NCBI GenBank assembly: GCA_964386525.1
Contig: CAYLSO010000326.1
Coordinates: 1 to 7,168 of the forward strand
Source: CAYLSO01 sp964386525
GTDB taxonomy: Bacteria > Eisenbacteria > RBG-16-71-46 > DASYSL01
Reading direction: 5' to 3'
DNA length: 7,168 bases
The position numbers and the translations under genes are program-made. Below are positions 1 to 5,096 of the stretch, piece after piece. Below the pieces are notes generated by a model. The model was not told where the DNA came from. It made no database searches and was given only the letters and a program-made list of their open reading frames with translations. How positions within the stretch are numbered: the first letter of the stretch is position 1; every line of letters starts with the position of its first letter.

Positions 1-1505
1 TCAAGGGCGGCGTCGTCGTCGACCTCTACGGCGTCGAAGCCTTCCTGCCCGGCTCGCAGATCGCCCTGCGGCAGGTGCAGAACGTGGACGCCCTCCTGGG
101 GCAGAACGTCCACGTCAAGATCATCAAGCTGAACAAGCGGCGCCGCAACATCGTGGTGTCGCGCCGCGTGGTGCTCGAGGACGAGCGCCAGCGCCTCAAG
201 ACCGAGGTGCTCAAGGACCTCGCCAAGGACCAGATCCGCGAGGGCGTGGTCAAGAACATCACCGACTTCGGCGCCTTCGTCGACCTCGGGGGCATCGACG
301 GCCTGCTGCACATCACCGACATGTCGTGGGGCCGCGTGGCGCATCCGTCCGAGCTGGTCAAGATCGGCGACAAGATCCGCGTCAAGGTGCTCAACTTCGA
401 CCCCGAGAAAGAACGCATCTCCCTCGGCTTGAAGCAGCTCTCGCCCTACCCGTGGGAGGGCGTGGCGGCCAAGTACCCGCCGCAGACGCGGGTGCGCGGG
501 CGCGTCGTCTCGATCACCGACTACGGCGCCTTCGTGGAGCTGGAGAAGGGGGTCGAGGGGCTCATCCACGTCAGCGAGATGTCGTGGACGCGCCACGTAC
601 GGCACCCGTCCAAGATCCTCAACATCGGCGACGAGCTGGACGCCGTGGTGCTCAAGGTCGACCAGGCCAACGAGAAGATCTCGCTCGGCTTGAAGCAGGT
701 CGAGCCGGACCCCTGGCTGACCCTCGACGAGCGCTACCCGCTGGGCACCAAGGTCACCGGCAAGGTGCGCAACCTGACCAACTTCGGCGCCTTCGTGGAG
801 CTCGAGGAGGGCATCGACGGCCTCGTGCACGTCTCCGACATGTCGTGGACGCGGCGCGTGTCGCACCCCTCCGAGGTGGTGAAGAAGGGCGACGTCGTGG
901 AGGTCGCGGTGCTGGCCATCGACAAGGAGCACCGGCGCATCTCGCTCGGCCTCAAGCAGGTCGAGGCCGACCCTTGGCCGCTGCTCGCGGACCGCTACCT
1001 GCCGGGCTCCACGGTGACCGGCAAGACCACCCGCCTGTTCGACCGCGGCGCCATCGTCGACGTGGGCGACGGCATCGAGGGCTTCATCCCCATCTCGCAG
1101 CTGGGCGTCGAGGAGATCAAGAAACCCTCCGAGGCGTTCCTGCCCGGCGAGGAGCTGCACCTCAAGGTGACGCGCGTGGACGTGGCCAACCATCGCCTGT
1201 TGCTCTCCATCAAGGCGTGGCTCGCGGAGCAGGATGACGTGTCGCTGGCCGAGTGGATGGCGACTCGCAACCGGACGCGGGCGGAAGCCGCCGCTCTCGA
1301 GGCCGCCGAGGAGGAGAAGACGCGCGAGCGGGAGGAGCGCAAGGCCAAGAAGTCCGGCAAGGACGCGCCGGCGTCGGCCGCCGAAGAGGGGGCGGGGCCG
1401 CTCGACGACCTCGACGCGGATGAGGTCGACAACGGCGGCCCGGACGTGGCGTTCGAGGATCTCGGCGCCGACGAGCCGGGCGAATCCGGCGGGACGGCCT
1501 CCTAG
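1..1505 (+). CDS. rpsA: 30S ribosomal protein S1, 5'-truncated by the window edge
   Basis: S1 binds mRNA on the 30S subunit and helps unfold and load messages with weak ribosome-binding sites. The gene enters the window already open: the first full codon is at base 3, so 500 residues are visible and the true start lies upstream. The sequence opens inside S1 domain 2 (GVEAFLPGSQ, then VVVSRR-type NIVVSRR ending near base 170). Domain 3 follows at about 234-437, domain 4 at 486-698, domain 5 at 747-959 and domain 6 at 1008-1217. Domains 3-5 carry the typical FGAFV or YGAFV, GLIHVSEMSW and ISLGLKQ blocks, separated by DPW..Y.P.G linkers, and are similar even at the DNA level (compare 681-716 with 942-977). 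Domain 6 is more divergent (RGAIVDV, GFIPISQLG). The last 95 or so residues form a charged tail, first Glu/Arg/Lys-rich and probably helical, then strongly acidic. It is the first visible gene of the run and is followed by mtaB after 27 bases. Family assignment is very secure; E. coli S1 has 557 residues and the same six-domain plan. Confidence 0.97.
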   Translation, partial: KGGVVVDLYGVEAFLPGSQIALRQVQNVDALLGQNVHVKIIKLNKRRRNIVVSRRVVLEDERQRLKTEVLKDLAKDQIREGVVKNITDFGAFVDLGGIDGLLHITDMSWGRVAHPSELVKIGDKIRVKVLNFDPEKERISLGLKQLSPYPWEGVAAKYPPQTRVRGRVVSITDYGAFVELEKGVEGLIHVSEMSWTRHVRHPSKILNIGDELDAVVLKVDQANEKISLGLKQVEPDPWLTLDERYPLGTKVTGKVRNLTNFGAFVELEEGIDGLVHVSDMSWTRRVSHPSEVVKKGDVVEVAVLAIDKEHRRISLGLKQVEADPWPLLADRYLPGSTVTGKTTRLFDRGAIVDVGDGIEGFIPISQLGVEEIKKPSEAFLPGEELHLKVTRVDVANHRLLLSIKAWLAEQDDVSLAEWMATRNRTRAEAAALEAAEEEKTREREERKAKKSGKDAPASAAEEGAGPLDDLDADEVDNGGPDVAFEDLGADEPGESGGTAS

Positions 1506-1517
1506 GCGGCGCCCGCC
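1505..1517 (+). other. Small GC hairpin between rpsA and mtaB
   Basis: GGCGG (1505-1509) pairs perfectly with CCGCC (1513-1517) around a CGC loop, beginning at the last base of the rpsA stop codon and ending one base before the mtaB Shine-Dalgarno sequence. There is no run of T after it, so it does not look like an intrinsic terminator. It could influence ribosome access to mtaB or mRNA processing, but such short stems arise easily by chance in DNA this rich in GC. Confidence 0.25.
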
Positions 1518-1518
1518 C

Positions 1519-1524
1519 GGAGGA
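1519..1524 (+). promoter_or_regulatory. Strong Shine-Dalgarno sequence that fixes the mtaB start
   Basis: GGAGGA is the best ribosome-binding match in the window. It lies 8 bases before a CTG codon at 1533, which is ideal spacing, but 20 bases before the first conventional alternative, TTG at 1545. The spacing therefore argues that translation of mtaB begins at the CTG. Confidence 0.75.
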
Positions 1525-1532
1525 TCTGCGCT

Positions 1533-2936
1533 CTGAGGGTCGCGTTGCTGACCCACGGCTGCCGTCTCAACCAGTACGAGACGGACGGCATCGCCGCGAG
1601 CTTCGCCGACGCGGGGCACGAACGGGTGGAGCAGCCCGCGGACGCCGACCTCGTCATCGTCAATACCTGCACGGTCACCCAGGCGGCGGACCTCGAGGGA
1701 CGCCGCCTGGTCCGTCGTCTGGCGTCGCGCCTCGGCCCCGGCCGCGTGGTGGTCACCGGCTGTTCGGCGCAGCGCGACCCGGAGCCCTATGCCGCGGTCC
1801 GCGGCGTGCGTCTGGTGGCCGGCAACAGCCACAAAGAGCGGCTGCTCGAGCTGGTGGGCGCGACGACGCCGGCCGCCGGGGAGACCGCCGTCGCCGACGC
1901 GGGCGGCGCCGCCGTGCCCGTGCTCGTCGAGCCGCCGGCGGGGGCCCGCCCCGAATCCCGCGTGCGCTCGCTCTCGGCCGGAGGCCGCTCCGCGAACGCG
2001 CGTGCCTACCTGCGCGTGCAGGACGGCTGCAGCCAGAGCTGCACCTTCTGCTCCCTGCCCGAGGTGCGCGGCACCAGCGCCAGCCTGCCGCTCGCCGCGG
2101 TGCGGCGCGAGGCTACCCAGCTGGCGGCCGCCGGGCACGGTGAGATCGTGCTCACCGGCGCCCACCTCGGCTCCTACGGCTACGACCTGGCGCCGCGCGT
2201 GCGGCTCGCGGCGCTGATCGAGGCGGTGCTGGAGGCCGCCCCGTCCTGCCGCGTCCGCCTCTCCTCGCTCGAGCCCCGCGGCGTCGGCCCCGATCTGCTG
2301 CGCCTGCTCGCCGTCGAGCCGCGCGTCTGCCCGCACCTGCACCTGCCGCTGCAAAGCGGGGACGACCGCGTCCTGGCGGGCATGCGCCGCGCCTATCGCA
2401 GCGGGCCGTACGCCGAGCGCGCGTGGGCCGCCGCCGAGGCGGTGCGCGCGGCGGCCGGCGAGGGTGCGCCCGGCCTGGCGCTCGGCTCCGATTTCATCGT
2501 CGGCTTCCCGGGCGAAGACGACGCGGCGTTCGCCGCCACGGTGGACCTCGTCGAGCGGCTGCCGTTCACGTACGGGCACGTCTTCCCGTATTCCGACCGC
2601 CCGGGCACGCCCGCCGCCGCTCTCGGCGGTCGGGGGCGCCCCGACGTGGTGCGCCGCCGTAGCGCCGTGCTGCGACGCCTGCTGCGCCGCAAGGGCCTCG
2701 AGTTCCGCCGCGCCCACCTCGGGGCCGTGGTGGAGATCGTGGTCGAGAGCGTGGAGGCCGCCGCCGAGCCGGCCGCGGGCGCCTGGCTGGCGCGCGGGAC
2801 CAGCGAACGGTTTCTGCAGGTGCGGGTCCCGGGCCTCGGACCCGCGCCGCCGGTCGCCTCCCGGCTGCGGGTGCGCGTCACGGCGGCGGGGGAACTGGGC
2901 CTGGTGGGCGAGGTCCGCCCGCCGATGCTAGGATGA
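1533..2936 (+). CDS. mtaB: tRNA (N6-threonylcarbamoyladenosine(37)-C2)-methylthiotransferase MtaB
   Basis: This radical-SAM enzyme adds a methylthio group at C2 of t6A37 in tRNA (chiefly tRNA-Lys in studied bacteria), giving ms2t6A. Numbering from CTG 1533 gives 467 residues, normal for the family. The N-terminal methylthiotransferase domain has its three Fe-S cysteines at C10 (THGC), C46 (NTCTVT) and C77 (TGCSAQ). The radical-SAM cluster is CxxxCxxC at C166, C170 and C173. Family blocks follow: EIVLTGAHLGSYG, RLSSLEPRG, HLHLPLQSGDDRVL and DFIVGFPGEDD. HLGSYG and SSLEP point to MtaB rather than MiaB or RimO. The last 70 or so residues look like a degenerate TRAM RNA-binding domain. An Ala/Pro-rich linker separates the first two domains. 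The start is inferred: CTG yields RVALLTHGC, restoring the first beta strand of the family, whereas TTG 1545 would remove it, and no ATG or GTG lies in frame after the stop at 1503. The stop is 6 bases before miaB, suggesting coupled translation. Confidence 0.93.
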   Translation: MRVALLTHGCRLNQYETDGIAASFADAGHERVEQPADADLVIVNTCTVTQAADLEGRRLVRRLASRLGPGRVVVTGCSAQRDPEPYAAVRGVRLVAGNSHKERLLELVGATTPAAGETAVADAGGAAVPVLVEPPAGARPESRVRSLSAGGRSANARAYLRVQDGCSQSCTFCSLPEVRGTSASLPLAAVRREATQLAAAGHGEIVLTGAHLGSYGYDLAPRVRLAALIEAVLEAAPSCRVRLSSLEPRGVGPDLLRLLAVEPRVCPHLHLPLQSGDDRVLAGMRRAYRSGPYAERAWAAAEAVRAAAGEGAPGLALGSDFIVGFPGEDDAAFAATVDLVERLPFTYGHVFPYSDRPGTPAAALGGRGRPDVVRRRSAVLRRLLRRKGLEFRRAHLGAVVEIVVESVEAAAEPAAGAWLARGTSERFLQVRVPGLGPAPPVASRLRVRVTAAGELGLVGEVRPPMLG

Positions 2937-2942
2937 GCCGCC

Positions 2943-4274
2943 ATGAAGCGCTTCTTCCTCGAGAACTACGGCTGCCAGATGAACGCCTACGACAGCGGGG
3001 GCATGGAGCGCCTTCTGGTCGAGCACGGCTACACGCGCGTGCGCACGCCGGAGGAGGCCGACGTCCTGCTGGTGAACACCTGCAGCGTGCGCGAGCACGC
3101 CGAAGAGCGGGCCATGAACCGGCTCTCCGAGTTCACCCGGTTGAAGGCCGAGCGCCCCGAGCTGGTGGTCGCGGCCACCGGCTGCATGGCGCAGCGCCTG
3201 GGCGGCGGGCTCAAGCGGCGCATCCCGAAGATCGACGTGATCGTCGGCTCGCAGGCCCTGCCGGCGGTGCTCGAGGGCGTCGAGCAGGCGGCCGAGCGCA
3301 ACGCGCAGGGCCGCCGCAGCCGTCCGTTCGTGGCCGCCGAGCCGCTGGCCCACTACCTGCCGCCGCCTGCCCCGAGTCCCGGGCAGCGCCGCCTGCGGGC
3401 CTTCGTCGCCATCATCCGCGGCTGCAACAAGCGCTGCGCCTACTGCATCGTGCCCTCCACCCGCGGCCCGGAAGTGAGCCGCCCGCCCGAGGAGATCGTG
3501 CGCGAGGCCGCCGCGCAGGTGGCCGCCGGCGCCGTCGAGGTGATGTTGCTCGGGCAGAACGTCAACGCCTACGGCAGCGGGGGCGTGGACTTCCCGGAGC
3601 TGCTGCACCGGGTCGGCGCCCTGAGCGGGCTGCGCCGCTTGCGCTTCACCACCTCGCACCCACGCGACATGGACCGCGACGTCGTGGCCCGCCTCGCCAC
3701 GGCGCCGCACCTGGCCCCCTGGCTGCACCTGCCGGTGCAGTCGGGCTCGCCGCGCATGATCGCCGAGATGGACCGGGAGTACTCGCTCGAGCACTACCTC
3801 GAGGTGGTCGCGGCGGCACGCGAGGCGATCCCCGACCTGGCGCTGACCACCGACATCATCGTGGGCTTCCCCGGCGAGACGGAGGCGGATTTCTCCCTCA
3901 CCCTCGAGCTGCTCGAGCGCGTGCGCTACGACACACTCTACGCCTTCCAGTACTCGCCGCGCTCGGGCACGCCGGCCGCGCTGCGCACCGACGCCGTCCC
4001 GGCGCAGGAGAAGCAGCGGCGCATCCGGGCCCTGCTCGAGCGCCAGCGGCAGATCTCGCACGCGCGCAACCAGCGCTTCGTGGGACGGGCCCTGGAGGTG
4101 CTGGTCGAGGGGCGGGACCGCCGCCGCGGCCACTGGCTGACACGCACCGGCCACAACAAGATCCTCATGCTGGCGGAGTGCTCCGTGGCGATCGGCGGCT
4201 TCGCCCTGGCGCGCGTCGAGCGGGCCGAGGGCCAGACGCTGTACGGTGCGTTCGTGAAGCCCGCCGAGGGCTGA
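2943..4274 (+). CDS. miaB: tRNA-2-methylthio-N6-dimethylallyladenosine synthase MiaB
   Basis: MiaB is a radical-SAM methylthiotransferase that converts i6A37 to ms2i6A37 in tRNAs reading codons that begin with U. The 443-residue protein is complete and of ordinary length (E. coli MiaB has 474). The N-terminal domain begins with the diagnostic NYGCQMNAYDS and carries cluster cysteines C11, C47 (NTCSVR) and C81 (TGCMAQ). The radical-SAM triad is C161, C165 and C168 (GCNKRCAYCIVPSTRG). Later blocks are EVMLLGQNVNAYG, FTTSHPRDM, HLPVQSGS and DIIVGFPGET. A TRAM domain fills about residues 376-440 (VLVEG, GHNKILM). The ATG start has TAGGA nine bases upstream (2929-2933), inside the end of mtaB. Its tandem position after mtaB puts two paralogous A37-modifying enzymes in one transcript. 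The enzyme needs i6A made by MiaA, whose gene is not in the window. Confidence 0.97.
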   Translation: MKRFFLENYGCQMNAYDSGGMERLLVEHGYTRVRTPEEADVLLVNTCSVREHAEERAMNRLSEFTRLKAERPELVVAATGCMAQRLGGGLKRRIPKIDVIVGSQALPAVLEGVEQAAERNAQGRRSRPFVAAEPLAHYLPPPAPSPGQRRLRAFVAIIRGCNKRCAYCIVPSTRGPEVSRPPEEIVREAAAQVAAGAVEVMLLGQNVNAYGSGGVDFPELLHRVGALSGLRRLRFTTSHPRDMDRDVVARLATAPHLAPWLHLPVQSGSPRMIAEMDREYSLEHYLEVVAAAREAIPDLALTTDIIVGFPGETEADFSLTLELLERVRYDTLYAFQYSPRSGTPAALRTDAVPAQEKQRRIRALLERQRQISHARNQRFVGRALEVLVEGRDRRRGHWLTRTGHNKILMLAECSVAIGGFALARVERAEGQTLYGAFVKPAEG

Positions 4275-4287
4275 GAGGAGCGCGGCG

Positions 4288-5091
4288 ATGACCGGCGGAG
4301 CCGGCAGCAGGAGGCGGAGCGGACGGCGAGCGGCCCGCGGTTTGGCGCTGGCGGCCGCCGCTCTGGCCAGCCTGGCGATCGGATTCGCCTTCGGCGCGCC
4401 CGGCGCGGCCGCCCCGCCGCCCCGCGGCGCGACGGCGTTGCCGGCCCCGCCCGCACCGCCGCGGCCCGGCTCGCCCGAGGGGCTGTGGCAGGCCGCCCGC
4501 CGGGCCGTGCCGGCCGACTCGGCGACGACCCGCTACGGCGAGCTGGCGCGCCGCTATCCCCGCCATCCGCTGGCCCAGGCCGCCCTGATGGAGCTCGGCG
4601 ACTGCCAGTACGCCCGCGGCGAGTACCAGGCCGCCCGCCAGTACTACCGCCGCGTGCGCGGGCCCGCCGCCGCCCGGGCGCGCTTCGGGGAGGCGCTCTG
4701 CGCCTACGCGCTCGGTGATCCGAGGCAGGCGCGCCGCATCGCCCAGCCGCTGATGCGCGAGAGGAACGACCCCGCCACCTGGCTCGCCGCCCTGCTCGTC
4801 GCCCAGTCCTGGGAGGCCGAGGGGCGGGTTCCCGAGACGCTCACGGCCTACCGGCGCCTGCTCGATCTGCCAGCCGGCCCCGCCGAGCCGGCGGCCCTGC
4901 TCGGCGCGGCGCGCGCCGCCGAGCGCGCCGGCCAGGCTGAGGCCTCCGCCCAGCACCTGGCCGATCTGCTCCACCGCTATCCCAACTCGGCCGAAGCCGC
5001 CGAGGCGCGCAGCCTGGCCCGCCGCTCGCCCGCGGCCGCGGACGCCGCCCCCGGCAGCCAGGGGGAGCCCGCGCCGCAGGGAAAGAAGTAG
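4288..5091 (+). CDS. TPR-like protein with N-terminal signal or membrane anchor, function unknown
   Basis: I do not recognise a named family. The 267-residue protein starts at an ATG with GAGGAG seven bases upstream, 13 bases after miaB. Residues 8-18 are Arg-rich and are followed by a hydrophobic stretch at about 19-36, ending in Ala/Gly-rich sequence with possible AxA cleavage sites near 38-42. This is either a signal peptide or a single membrane anchor. A Pro/Ala-rich linker follows (43-62). From about residue 64 to 240 the sequence is helical and repeat-like: TPR-type units can be seen at 98-123 (MELGDCQYARGEYQAARQYY), 131-156, 165-193 and 202-237, several with the G.Y..A or G....A pattern. 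A short Ala/Pro/Lys tail closes it. The layout recalls periplasmic CpoB/YbgF or BamD-like scaffold proteins, but no specific match can be claimed. A role in the cell envelope is inferred only from the signal and repeats. It ends 5 bases before mutS. Confidence 0.85.
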   Translation: MTGGAGSRRRSGRRAARGLALAAAALASLAIGFAFGAPGAAAPPPRGATALPAPPAPPRPGSPEGLWQAARRAVPADSATTRYGELARRYPRHPLAQAALMELGDCQYARGEYQAARQYYRRVRGPAAARARFGEALCAYALGDPRQARRIAQPLMRERNDPATWLAALLVAQSWEAEGRVPETLTAYRRLLDLPAGPAEPAALLGAARAAERAGQAEASAQHLADLLHRYPNSAEAAEARSLARRSPAAADAAPGSQGEPAPQGKK

Positions 5092-5096
5092 GCTCC
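5083..5096 (+). promoter_or_regulatory. Weak ribosome-binding region before mutS
   Basis: The bases before the GTG start at 5097 contain only partial purine matches, AAGAAG (5083-5088, 8 bases away) and TAGG (5089-5092, 4 bases away), both overlapping the end of the TPR-like gene. Initiation of mutS probably relies on ribosomes finishing the upstream gene at 5091. The alternative ATG at 5178 has no Shine-Dalgarno match at all, so this region favours the GTG. Confidence 0.45.

Noticed and set aside
681..977. Near-repeat DNA blocks suggesting a recent duplication
   Set aside because: The similarity follows the S1 domain borders and is the ancient domain repeat of this protein, kept visible by shared codon choice.
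326..1237. A 303-codon + strand frame inside rpsA
   Set aside because: Out-of-frame shadow of the S1 repeats; the apparent internal repetition of the shadow protein comes from the S1 domain repeats.
1505..1532. Possible terminator between rpsA and mtaB
   Set aside because: The 5-bp stem has no following T run and the gap is only 27 bases with a strong ribosome-binding site, so read-through into mtaB is more likely.
2928..4154. A 408-codon open frame on the minus strand, antisense to miaB
   Set aside because: Same artefact: it mirrors the full length of miaB, has no family motif and its composition follows the complement of miaB codons.
2933..4291. A 452-codon + strand frame overlapping miaB
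   Set aside because: It is the out-of-frame shadow of miaB, which has all six cluster cysteines in the other frame. The shadow protein is dominated by Arg, Ala, Gly and Pro.
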